The translations under genes and the position numbers were made by a program. DNA of 28,668 bases from Perkinsus olseni (taxonomy: Eukaryota > Perkinsozoa > Perkinsida > Perkinsidae), in contig JABANP010000609.1 in the NCBI GenBank assembly GCA_013115135.1, forward strand, positions 1-28,668, in the 5' to 3' direction. The notes beneath the pieces were generated by a model. That model saw only the letters and a list, made by a program, of their open reading frames with translations, had not been told where the DNA came from and made no database searches. This document shows, piece after piece, positions 1 through 8,576 of the stretch. The first letter of the stretch is position 1. The number at the start of each line of letters is the position of its first letter.

Positions 1-2
1 TT

Positions 3-137
3 GAGACACGACCGGACGGGCTGTATCGTACGGTCGACAAGATCGGGGAGAAGATCAAAGTCAGTGATGCAGTGGTGGCCCACCACTGGTGGGTGCGCAC
101 ACCTACCCTTCTGTTATTGGCAGGAGCCCTTCGTTGA
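3..137 (+). CDS. 3' end of a plus-strand ORF, truncated by the window
   Basis: An open frame enters from the left edge and ends at TGA 135-137 (44 codons). It includes DGLYRTVDKIGEKIKV and then a hydrophobic tail, TLLLLAGALR. The first half reads like real coding sequence. The second half starts inside the 22-bp palindromic element at 72-93, so the original frame may have been disrupted there. The G-Y-R-x-V-x-K-I-G pattern faintly recalls the segment after the integrase in Ty3-type pol proteins, but this is too short to assign. Confidence 0.3.
   Translation, partial: ETRPDGLYRTVDKIGEKIKVSDAVVAHHWWVRTPTLLLLAGALR
72..93. repeat. 22-bp T/rcT/T element, T = GTGGTGGG
   Basis: Two overlapping odd palindromes have 7-bp arms and centres at 79 and 86. 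All 14 pairings are perfect. It lies inside the partial ORF at the window start. Confidence 0.85.
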
Positions 138-980
138 TCGAGACGACTGACTGGAGAATCACTTCGTGAAGCTGGATCGCAACCTGAGAGGCACCGATGC
201 GAGCCGAAGCCTTCTGAGCCAGCCGATAGGTGCGGGTGGAGAGGAGGAGTACTTCTTGTAGATTCCCTCTGAGATATTTCTTCAGCTGCGCGTAAATTCA
301 GCTGGCCCATTCGCTATCACGTTCATCGTCGTATATTGCCGTGCGGAAACTTGTCTCAAGACTTGAGTCTCGTTCCCATTGCGGCAACACGTTAAGTGTT
401 TGAGCCGCTTGTGTTGAGAAAACAGAGTCTCAGAGCTCCATTATGTACATTACTGAGAACCACGATGTACTAGTGGCCCACTAGTAGCGGGCTGCGTAGA
501 GCGACGAGTAATTTTATCGGCCATTGAGACTGGACTCAACTGTCATTAAGGCCCGAGAAAGACCTCAGTCAGCGGAGTAATGGGAGAAAGCCACGGTCGG
601 AGGCTTTCTAGGTTTCCCGCGAGGTACGGGGTTGACACGAATGACGGCCATAGCTCGGCCCGAGCAGAATCAGGAAGAGACTGACAAATTGCGGCCGACG
701 ACGAGACACCGACGAGCGAACAGTCGAAGTTCAGCGCTGATCATCGATAAGCACGCATCGCGGGTGGGACAATAAAGATCGTTCGCTCGAGGATCTCACC
801 AACGGATAGAGAAGATAAGAAATACTTTTTCGTCATGAGGACGAAAGGCAATAGATAGAGAAATGGGCAAAAAAGCCAGAAAGGTATTGAGGAAACCTCA
901 CGCTGGCTGCCCACTATCACGCCGCCGCTCCGACCTTGCCCTAGCAGGGGAGGAGCCCAGCCGTTGTGTTAAGCAAAGAG
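138..980. other. Intergenic stretch without a recognisable gene
   Basis: No frame reads convincingly as protein. One near-perfect 22-bp element lies at 470-491 (T = CTAGTGGG, one mismatch). A looser hairpin with 7-bp arms lies near 592-614. The short ORF from 863 overlaps the 3' end of the subtilase and looks like a shadow. Confidence 0.5.
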
Positions 981-2330
981 TTAGTTCCCGAGCAGGAAAC
1001 GATCATTGTTGCCGAGGTCACGTGACTTTGGTGGGAGAAGACTGATGGCGTGCTGTACCGTCTTGAGAGCATTGATGGCCCCACCTCTTATAGTTCGAGG
1101 AGCCGCGAAGGATATGGGATCCGAGTTAGTCAGCATGAGGCGTTTCACCATCCGCGGCTCAACGTTCATTGATAATAGTAGGGCGATAATACCAGAGACA
1201 ATCGGAGCAGAGGCTGATGTACCACTGAAGTACCTCAGGTTACCGTTCTCCCAGCGGCCACTGAAAATACCCACACCGTAAGCCGCGACGTCGACTCTTT
1301 CGCCCCAATTTGAGAACCGGGCGAGCGTATTCTGAGTTCTGTCATTACTCAGAGCGGCAACGCATATACTGTGTGGACCACCGAACCAACAAGGGTACGT
1401 GGAGGAGGATCTGTTGCCGTCGTTGCCAGCTGAGGACACGAGGAAGATTTCGTGCACTTGTGCAGAACGAAGAGCGTTCAAAGTTAGAGCCACTAGAGGA
1501 TGGGTGAAATGGGTTGAGAGGAATTCATATTTGAACGACATTGATACCAAATCTACCTCTAAGTCGATTGCCATGTTCAGAGCTGCCATAAATTTAGACA
1601 GAGGCAGATTCCTATTGTCATCCACTATCTGCAAGAGTGCTAATGACATGTTGAAAGGAGCAAATCCAGCTATACCGACGGAGTTGTTACCCTTGGCGGC
1701 AAGAACTTTGCATACTTTGGTACCGTGAGGTTCTCCGTAGGTCAAATTCGACGAGTTCGTGAAAAAGTTCCATCCTCCATCCAAGTAGCCACCACTCTTC
1801 TTCTTCTTCAGAGTTCTCTTCAAAGGAGCGAAGTCGCGGTCGGCCCAGTTGATACCGGAGTCCAAAACGGCCAACTTGACCTCTCGGGTGACATGAGGAA
1901 GAGCGAGCTGCCACACTTCACCCATGTCCATCCACTTCCAATGCTTCTGATAGCGAGCATCAGGATCGTCGACGTCCAGGTCGTCGTCGAATTGGACTTG
2001 TCCGCTGATATCCTCGCCGCACTCAGATTGCAAAGAGAGCTTGCTGCTGGCCACAGTGACAAACTTACAGAGAGCGTCGCTGTCGATGGCGGAGGCTGAA
2101 GTTTGAACCACTTGCGAGTGAACATATTCAAGAGCGGTGATCTCGACCGTATCGAGGAAAGAGGCAATCTTCTGGTCGGGTATCATGCCAGCATTTCTCA
2201 GCATTTGCGGCAGGCGACGAATATCAACATCATGGGTGCCAGACTTGATGGACACGATCGTGTCAGTTGTAGGAGTGGAAGCCCCGATCAGCGAGGCGAG
2301 AGAGAACACAGGTATGGTTGAGATGCGCAT
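981..2330 (-). CDS. Secreted subtilisin-like serine protease (S8 family)
   Basis: This is a complete single-exon ORF of 449 residues. The start at 2330 (MRISTIPVFSLASLIGAS) gives a signal-peptide-like N-terminus. The frame stays open 76 codons further upstream, but that part reads poorly and a splice-acceptor-like site lies between the two. Residues about 20-140 are a putative inhibitory propeptide ending in an Asp-rich stretch. The S8 triad is visible in the usual order: Asp157 in AVLDSGI, His202 in PHGTKV, Ser372 in SGTSASAP, with the oxyanion Asn303 in SSAGNDG. A KKKK loop follows the Asp motif. The C-terminus has no anchor, so the product should be secreted. Secreted subtilases are known in Perkinsus. 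The substrate cannot be read from the sequence. Confidence 0.93.
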   Translation of the reverse strand: MRISTIPVFSLASLIGASTPTTDTIVSIKSGTHDVDIRRLPQMLRNAGMIPDQKIASFLDTVEITALEYVHSQVVQTSASAIDSDALCKFVTVASSKLSLQSECGEDISGQVQFDDDLDVDDPDARYQKHWKWMDMGEVWQLALPHVTREVKLAVLDSGINWADRDFAPLKRTLKKKKSGGYLDGGWNFFTNSSNLTYGEPHGTKVCKVLAAKGNNSVGIAGFAPFNMSLALLQIVDDNRNLPLSKFMAALNMAIDLEVDLVSMSFKYEFLSTHFTHPLVALTLNALRSAQVHEIFLVSSAGNDGNRSSSTYPCWFGGPHSICVAALSNDRTQNTLARFSNWGERVDVAAYGVGIFSGRWENGNLRYFSGTSASAPIVSGIIALLLSMNVEPRMVKRLMLTNSDPISFAAPRTIRGGAINALKTVQHAISLLPPKSRDLGNNDRFLLGN

Positions 2331-2348
2331 AGGGAAGGCAGCGAACCT
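2331..2348 (-). promoter_or_regulatory. Putative spliced-leader acceptor and 16-nt 5' leader of the subtilase
   Basis: On the minus strand the sequence CATACTCCTACAG precedes the leader, with AG at 2348-2347. The remaining 16 nt lead directly to ATG. A pyrimidine-rich AG this close to the start fits SL trans-splicing, which is known in Perkinsus. It also argues for the start at 2330 over the upstream extension. Confidence 0.5.
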
Positions 2349-2822
2349 GTAGGAGTATGCTACAGCATGGAGGCAATCAATCCGAAGCAGATACAATGTA
2401 ACAAACGCTGTATCTGTCTTAGCTTTCACGACGACACGCGGGCTATGTAAATGCATACACCAGAGAGAGCGCCGCTCTACTTTCGACAGGAGCATCAACT
2501 TGACGATTCTGGCACATGTAGCCAAGAATCTTTTGAACTGGCTAGGCTGAGGCCACAACTAGATCTAGCCTAGCCTAGCTATGCTGTAGTCGCTCTTTGT
2601 CTCCAGTAACAGGCGCCTCTATCGCTGGTAGACTAGGGGTTGTGTCAAGCGGTTCGTCACTGACTTCCCGTTATAGAAATAAGAAGTGCTCGTATGATGA
2701 CGAGGGAGTGACACCAACAGCCATTCGTGCAAGTCAGCTGATGGGATATACGCCAAAGGGCCATACGCACCGGAAAAATAATCGAGACACCAGCAAGTAA
2801 GACGTGTAGGCGGCGACGTGAC

Positions 2823-2844
2823 ATGGGTGTCACCCATTGGGTGA
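2823..2844. repeat. 22-bp T/rcT/T element, T = ATGGGTGA
   Basis: Palindrome centres are at 2830 and 2837, each with 7-bp arms. All pairings are perfect. It is intergenic. Confidence 0.85.
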
Positions 2845-3215
2845 GCTAGAGGGTTCAACGTCTCTGACTTAAAGGATTCCTCGTCTTTTGGCTATTTGCA
2901 GTTAATAAATTCGCCCGGTTGCCACGACTCCGTAGTCGCAGATGTTCGAGCTTCCAAGGGAGCCAGAGCCTGACTGACTGTCTCCGAGTATTGGAGACAC
3001 TTTGCATAATCATGGCTGGCATTTCTTTACTCATTTTGCGCCGATCGTGCGAGTTGACTACGTGCATAGCCAATTCTCCAGATCCCCGAAGTTAACTAGG
3101 TGTATGAACTTCACGCTCCTCCTCGCCTCGTGTTGACTATGACTTATAGTTCGTGAGCAACAACTAAGAAGCAACATTTTCGAACCTGCGAGTATCAGCC
3201 ATTCGCAGTGAACCT

Positions 3216-3237
3216 AGCACTGTCAGTGCTGCACTGA
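3216..3237. repeat. 22-bp T/rcT/T element, T = AGCACTGA
   Basis: Palindrome centres are at 3223 and 3230. Pairing is perfect. It is intergenic, about 80 bp before the tRNA-like remnant. Confidence 0.85.
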
Positions 3238-3320
3238 CGAAAACAGCCCAAAACCTGAGTGGAGTGCAAAATCTAGGCCAGCAGGTCTATTGAATAGACT
3301 CTACTCCACTGAAGCATTTG

Positions 3321-3385
3321 GCCGGGTTGGTCAACTTGTATGCTTGCGAATCGAAAAGTCCCTGGGTTCAATCCCGAGGGCTGAC
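3321..3385 (+). pseudogene. tRNA-like remnant (possible SINE head)
   Basis: It starts GCCGGGTTGGTCAAC and contains an A-box match (TGGTCAACTTG, 3328-3338). An intact B-box, GGTTCAATCC, follows at 3365-3374, about 26 bp later. The acceptor and T stems do not pair properly, so this is not a working tRNA. The same GCCGGGTT(A/G)GTC start occurs at 10668, which suggests a dispersed tRNA-derived family. Confidence 0.5.
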
Positions 3386-3621
3386 TGGTGCGTGATACTG
3401 TCTCCGGCTACAGCTGATGAAGCCAATAATTCGTGTTACAGCTGAATTTGCCGTGAAACCATTGGTTGTACTACTGTACGGTTAACGGCTAGTAATCTAG
3501 AGATTTCTTATATTTTCTTGTGTCCTCTCCCGCGCTTCGTTTAATTGCCTGCCGCTGACAGGAAAGGCTACGAGTTGTCTTTTTTACGACTTACGTGCTC
3601 GGGGGAAAAGTAGAACAGGAG

Positions 3622-3845
3622 CTCTTCTCATGGATTTTCGGATCCTTCAGTTTTTATGTCGCCGAATATGGCACACGTAGAGACCCGATGGCAACCTCAT
3701 TTTGGGCACAATCTGGAAAAGAGAACAGAGTGCCCTACTGCGCGTCAGACAGTTATCATAGCAACGTGTCGAAGGCGGTACCGAGAACCGAGCTCAGGAC
3801 TTGTAGCACTCAAAGTGAGACTTCCTCAACCTTGCTACCTCGGGC
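3622..3845. repeat. Dispersed repeat, copy 1
   Basis: About 220 bp that align with 4278-4500 as a diverged copy. Shared blocks include CAGAGACCCGA, GGCACAATCTG, GCCCTACTG and TCATAGCAACGT, in the same order. Both copies leave short ORFs that look incidental. The nearby tRNA-type sequences make a tRNA-derived SINE body plausible. Confidence 0.6.
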
Positions 3846-3933
3846 ACGGGTGTTCACATCACCGAGTGACTACCACTCTCGTTTAGTTGATGAGGTGTGT
3901 TGCGGAGGACAGCCCCGGGTTACCCCGGAGGCT

Positions 3934-3955
3934 TGTCACACTGTGACAGTCACAG
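3934..3955. repeat. 22-bp T/rcT/T element, T = TGTCACAG
   Basis: Palindrome centres are at 3941 and 3948, with perfect pairing. It has a near-inverted partner 36 bp downstream at 3991-4012, so the pair could also fold as one larger hairpin. Confidence 0.85.
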
Positions 3956-3990
3956 TAGGAATCAGCTCCACCTGAATCCGAGCTGACCTA

Positions 3991-4012
3991 CTGTCACGGT
4001 GACAGTGTCACC
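3991..4012. repeat. 22-bp T/rcT/T element, T = CTGTCACC
   Basis: Palindrome centres are at 3998 and 4005, with perfect pairing. The T sequence resembles that of the element at 3934, so the two may not be independent events. Confidence 0.85.
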
Positions 4013-4110
4013 CATCAGCTTATGAAGAACCGTCTAAGCTCAAGCCCAATTCCACTCAAATGGTCGCTCCCATCGTTTTGCCCACCCCCATTTTCCATCC
4101 GCGCGCGCCC

Positions 4111-4132
4111 CGTGGCCAGGCCACGGTGGCCT
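4111..4132. repeat. 22-bp T/rcT/T element, T = CGTGGCCT
   Basis: Palindrome centres are at 4118 and 4125, with perfect pairing, in GC-rich intergenic sequence just downstream (in transcription terms) of the tRNA-Pro. Confidence 0.85.
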
Positions 4133-4195
4133 CGTCCGTTGGTTGAACTTGCTCCCTTACGGAACCTTCACTCCAACGGCCAGATGACATAACAA

Positions 4196-4267
4196 GGGCT
4201 GAGTCGAGAATCGAACTCGAAACCTCTCGCACCCAAAGCGAGAATCATACCACTAGACCACACAGCC
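4196..4267 (-). tRNA. tRNA-Pro (anticodon UGG)
   Basis: The 72-nt sequence folds into a standard cloverleaf. The anticodon stem is CTCGC/GCGAG, with loop TTTGGGT giving UGG at 34-36. The T stem TCGAG/CTCGA is perfect, with TTCGATT in its loop. The D arm GTCTAGTGGTAT is typical of eukaryotic tRNA-Pro. The acceptor stem GGCTGTG/CTCAGCC has one T-T mismatch at pair 6-67. No run of four or more T follows at once on the minus strand, so transcription as a functional gene is not certain. It could instead be the head of a tRNA-derived repeat. Confidence 0.8.
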
Positions 4268-4277
4268 ACACAGCCAA

Positions 4278-4500
4278 GTCCTTCTCGTGGACTTTCATGC
4301 AGAGACATGACACGTGCAGAGACCCGACGGCAGTCTCAACTTGCGGCACAATCTGCTAGGCTCGAATCTGCTACTGGAAACGAGAACCGAACTTGGGCCC
4401 TACTGGGCGTCAGGCAGCCCTCATAGCAACGTATCGAAGGCGGGGTCGAGAAACCAGTTCAGGATTTTTAGCATCCACAGCGAGTTTCTCTTCAATGGAC
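4278..4500. repeat. Dispersed repeat, copy 2
   Basis: This is the diverged copy of 3622-3845. It lies directly beside the tRNA-Pro (11 bp away), with a second tRNA-like remnant on its other side. The 234-codon frame that starts in it (4393-5097) runs through tRNA remnants and low-complexity sequence, so I do not treat it as a gene. Confidence 0.6.
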
Positions 4501-4630
4501 CACTCAGCCAGGCTAGGTGGTCTATTAGAAGAAGTCTCGGCTGAGTCGGCCGCAGAATACGATGCTTCTCGCGAACTTCGGAATTCTCCAGGATCTGTCG
4601 CCGAGAGACGTATGCGCAGCGAGACGAGCA

Positions 4631-4676
4631 GCGAGAATCATGGCATGACTATTATGCCACTAGGCCACATAGCCCC
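4631..4676 (-). pseudogene. tRNA-Pro-like 5' half interrupted by a palindromic insertion
   Basis: On the minus strand GGGCTATGTGGCCTAGTGG matches the 5' half of tRNA-Pro and keeps the A-box TGGCCTAGTGG. The match resumes with ATGATTCTCGC. On the plus strand the intact tRNA-Pro has one base between GAATCAT and CCACTAG, while this copy has 15. The 14 extra bases form a decayed 22-bp element at 4636-4657 (T about AATCATGC, two mismatches). Confidence 0.6.
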
Positions 4677-4739
4677 GCAGGACGACTTCACTCGTGAATG
4701 TTGCTCCAGCAAACGTCACCAAGGAGTGTGGGTTATACT

Positions 4740-5230
4740 GTTAGACTACAGAGGTCGGAATCGAGACCCGAGAACTCGAGATTCTCGTTCTCGTCTCGAT
4801 CTCGAAGAGTTCCGAGACGAGATCGAGGAAATTTCTGAGGACTCGAGAACGAGACGAGATTTGGCAGAGCTCTCGAAAATCTCGTATCTGCCTGCATACT
4901 GTGGGTTGAATGTGAAATCTCACTCATGGATATCGAGGTACTGTAACATTCGGGATGGAGTTTCATCGCTGAAACTCATGAACAACCCCAAACCCGGAAG
5001 ATTCGCCTGTGAACGGTTCTTTTTGATAAAGAACGACCTTTTTGGACTTCGGTGGCGAGTAATTCTCAAGAAAATGCAAGCTAGGGTGCATGGATAGCAC
5101 ACCGACTTCGAGAATCGAGAACGAGATCGAGATCGCCGCCAAACTCTTCGAGACACAACGATCGAGAATGAACAACGCAAGCTCTACGTCGAGACCAGAC
5201 CTAGATGTCTCGAACAGTGTTTTTCCGACC
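4740..5230. repeat. CGAGA-rich low-complexity region
   Basis: Two dense patches (about 4755-4890 and 5095-5215) are built from variants of CTCGAGA, TCTCGTTCTCG and GAGAACGAGACGAGA on both strands. They form many imperfect inverted repeats. Similar sequence recurs at 27210-27335. Charged Arg/Glu-rich ORFs here come from this composition. Confidence 0.6.
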
Positions 5231-5345
5231 TCTGTTAGACTATGCTGAGTGACACGCTGAGGTATAGACATCGGACCTATACTTTTTGTTCGTCAGCGCT
5301 CTGTGGTGCCCTGTGCCAGCTGATGAGGGACGTACTCCTAGAACC

Positions 5346-5703
5346 CTAGATACGGTCGACTGCTGACCAAGGCACCCTTGGGCAGGACCCTTGGCAAGGG
5401 TTTATACCACTGATGAGATAATATAAACCACCTGTACGTATACTGAATGGCGAATCTTCACCTCCATCCAAGGTTTGGATAGAGGTACCCCGGGCTATTT
5501 GGATTCCAAACCGACACGTTTCGCCCATGGTATATTCCGGCCACGATCTTTCCGTCAGTGAGCGAATTCGTGAACCTAGACTCGTCCACGTTACTTCTGA
5601 AGTAATACTTCAGTCCAGCTCGGTTCGTCCGCCTCCACTGGAGGCTCTCCAGTTCATCCACGATCTTTTCGGTCAATCCTTTTTTGCACATCGTTTCATC
5701 CAT
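5346..5703 (-). CDS. Small two-exon hypothetical gene
   Basis: Exon 1 is 5462-5703 (ATG at 5703, with an in-frame stop just upstream). A 52-nt intron starts GTGAAG and ends TTATCTCATCAG. Exon 2 is 5346-5409, ending in TAG. The frame is kept across the junction (phase 2), giving 101 residues. The protein has an amphipathic start (GLTEKIVDELESLQWRR), then DGKIVAGIYHG and a Pro/Cys-rich end. No family is recognised. Two short open segments just upstream (5716-5755, 5828-5867) with GLGEVFW/GLGNTFW motifs could be further exons, but I could not join them in frame. Confidence 0.55.
5591..5612. repeat. 22-bp T/rcT/T element inside a coding exon, T = TTACTTCA
   Basis: Palindrome centres are at 5598 and 5605, with perfect pairing. 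It lies in exon 1 of the two-exon gene and encodes KYYF. A recent 14-bp insertion would shift the frame, so either the exon tolerated it or the gene model is wrong here. Confidence 0.8.
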
Positions 5704-6006
5704 TCACGCCCTCACAACAATCGTTCATTCCAAAACACTTCACCCAGTCCGTTTTCTACACTTCCCATGCATTCCACGCACGCTTGCCGGACCATCAGTT
5801 TCGTAGCAGAAAGCCCGGCCAACTTACTCATTTTATTCGCCCAGAAAGTGTTCCCGAGTCCCCTCATGGTCTCATGTTCTGTGACGCATGGTAGACTGTA
5901 TCATGTAGAGCAGAAATCACTTTCCCAAAAACGCGAGTGGGCGTATGCAAGGAATACGAAACAGTCATAACGCATCGAACCGTAGCGTCGTCATTGGCAC
6001 CACTTC

Positions 6007-8576
6007 TTACAGTAGGAAGTGACTGAGTATAATCACTGTCATTGCCATAGAGGGAGTCATCTGGATGGCTCTCGCACGCGGTATGAGAATGCCGCAGTCA
6101 TCTCCGTAGTAAAAGCTAACACGCCACAAAGCGCAGTGAAAACTACAAGTAGTCTTTCGGGTTACTCATGACACCGGCATTCACCAGCGATGCAGTCGCC
6201 ATGACCACTACAGTCGCTCACGCACATCTCTCTTTCACAGAAATGGCCGGCGTATCTGAGGTCGGTGGTATCTAACTTCTCGAATCTAATAGCTGCTAGC
6301 GCTTGGGGCAAAGTAAGTACCACTGAGATATTCGCTCGGTTAAGTAGCGTCTGATTCTGAGTCTCATACTCATAAACGTCATTTGGCGACGTTACTATAG
6401 CTGCCAATAACATCACCCGATCACACGATTCGAGTCGAATCGCCGAATCATTCGACGCCGTAGGATTTTCGTCGCTCCCACCTGTCGAGACAGTGACACT
6501 GATGGTGAGGGAAATCCCTGATACAAACACCTCGGGTTATCTCCGGCGTCGATGAACCTGTTCGTGAGTGCGCAAAACTCGGGAATCTCGGCATGAAGAA
6601 CACACTCCTGCTTAGTTGCTGACTATACACGCAGGTCCAGAAGAAAAATTGTGAGACACTGCATTTTCACTTCCACCGGGCGTTTCTGGACGCGTGATAA
6701 ATTCCCCAACTCACTATAGCAGAGCTATTTTTGTATCAAAGGAAAGCTGCTTTCTATGAGTACAGGCAAAGACCAAAAGTCCCAACAGAGCGGTACAGTT
6801 ATTATGGCAGTGAGCAGACGAACAATCTCTGTCAGACCATCCATCCTCGCAGGAACATTCGCCCGAATCGAGGCAAGTGCCTCGCTGACTGCAGAATGTA
6901 CCTAAGGAAAGGTCGACGATCACCTGGGCCTCACGTCGTGGGAATCATTCTCTACAGTGTTGAGCCAGAGTGCGCTCCTCGGTGACGCAGAAGCTACCCG
7001 GACAGAGAGGCCGACTACAGTCGTCCCCGAACCATCCGACCTTACAAATACAACGGGAGAGTTCCTGAGCAAAAGAGTGTTTCGCTAAACTAAACTAGTT
7101 TAACTAATTTCTTGAAAATTCCTCGGGGAGAGTTGGAGGACATTTCATAGCTGTACGATGATGTCCAACAAGATATGTCATGACCATGAGATTCAGGAGA
7201 CTATGGAATGAGCTTTTCCACGCACAGCACTTGTGTCCCCTCAACTCAGGAGGGCGGAAGCAGCTCCGGTAATGATGAATGAAGGACCATATCACGAAGC
7301 GAACCAGGCGAATTTGACCACGAGTCATGTACGGTCAGAAAGTCGACCGCACCCCAGTCAAATAGATTTGACCATATTCGAGAAGGGGAAGAGAGCTCGC
7401 TCGACAGGGAGTGAGATACAGTTAGCTTCATATGAGCTACAGCCACAACTAAGCGCGCTGAGCGACGAAGGGAAGGAGCACGCTGACGAAGGTTGGAGCT
7501 CTCATCGCTTCTCACTCCCCCACGCATCTTAGGAGCGTCACTGAGGTTCAACCATGGAGGCGTGTATGTTATAGCAGATTGAGGACCCCATTGCGTGGGC
7601 CACGTCCACCACAGAAATCCGAGGGCATCGTAGATCCTGGACCATGAGATGTTCAATACCCCGAGCCCGCCAGGCATTCATCGCGAGCCTCCACCGCCTG
7701 CTGAGCTCCCACAAAAGCAATCGTAGGTTGGAACTTCCCCAATCGAGCTCTACGTGTAGCCAAAGCAAAGAAGACGAAAGTAATTTAGATAGTTATACGG
7801 GTGTAGCACACAGCCTGTATGCATCCTAACGGCATTCCCCTACGCATGTTCCATGACTTGGCGAGGTGCAATCGTTGGGGCAGCGATTCGGATGGAAGAT
7901 CCAGACGCCCTCCGAAATTCTAGGATCGAACTCGGCTGAGAAGGCGTTCGTCTGGCACAACGCCTTGCACTTCCTCGACAGCTCAGAAGCCGTTGTGATA
8001 GAGTCGCGACCCGCCAAGACCTGAGCAGCACTCACACTCGGTACGGTTGACGAGGTCGAAATGACACGCATCGAGTTGCACTCGGAGGATCGGGAGCCCC
8101 CTCGCCGACTTCAAGTCCTTCACTCATAAAGCAGCTCTGGTTCAACTAATTCTCACAAGCGAGCGACGAATTCTCCCTCGAAACGAGGTGAAATCTAAAG
8201 GCTCCTCTGTGCTCTGGGCCGCTTCGGGCATGCGCGATGAAACGCATTATCTTCAGGACACAGTTGCATCTCGCTCAGTGAGGCTGCCTCAACAGCATTG
8301 CTGTGATCAACGCATCCACAGCTCGTAAGCAAGCTGCAGTGAATGGATTGTCATTTTGGCAACCTTGTATTCACGTCAATTCTCACCTCGCAGCAGAAGG
8401 GGCCAACATGGTTCTCGCCATCTCTCTCGGCATTCGTCGTGTTACACTGCATTTCGATACTCTCGAAAGCTTTGCCGAGATCACAGGAGCTCCCGTCCTC
8501 GGTGCAGAACTGGCTGTAGATATCCTGAGGGACAGGAGATCGTCGGGAGTTCTCACAGACCTCCGCAAGCCATCCG
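6007..8576 (-). CDS. EGF-repeat block of the large gene
   Basis: Supported exons are 8387-8576, 8244-8333, 8157-8194, 7844-8100, 6956-7064, one starting at 6901, one ending at 6166, and 6007-6115. EGF signatures are clear: CPNDCTSPSHGTC, CICKVGWFGDDC, CTFCSQRGTC followed by CSCEDGWSDRDC, and CSGHGDCIAGECRCH joined by a 50-nt intron to YYGDDC. The C-x-C-x(2)-G-W-x-G-x-D-C spacing is that of tenascin/teneurin-type EGF modules. The first exon carries a Cys-rich segment (FCTEDGSSC, FCCE). An ORF at 7246-7677 containing VDFLTVHD might hold a CUB-like segment, but this is weak. The shown 3' end (TAA at 6007) is only one possibility. Confidence 0.65.

Larger units (their letters stand above)
2349..3320. 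other. Intergenic stretch rich in palindromic elements
   Basis: I see no gene I can support. The open frames on either strand are short and not protein-like. The stretch holds two perfect 22-bp elements (2823-2844, 3216-3237) and one with a single mismatch (3285-3306, T = GTCTATTC). Confidence 0.5.

Noticed and set aside
1006..2352. Several plus-strand and out-of-frame ORFs over the subtilase
   Set aside because: They are shadows of the protease frame, which carries all the catalytic motifs.
71..4012. CRISPR array
   Set aside because: Although short palindromes are frequent, the repeats differ in sequence and there is no regular spacing of identical repeats and spacers.
4393..5097. Long plus-strand ORF of 234 codons
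   Set aside because: It runs through a dispersed repeat, a tRNA-like remnant and the CGAGA low-complexity region. Composition explains the open frame, and nothing in it looks like a domain.
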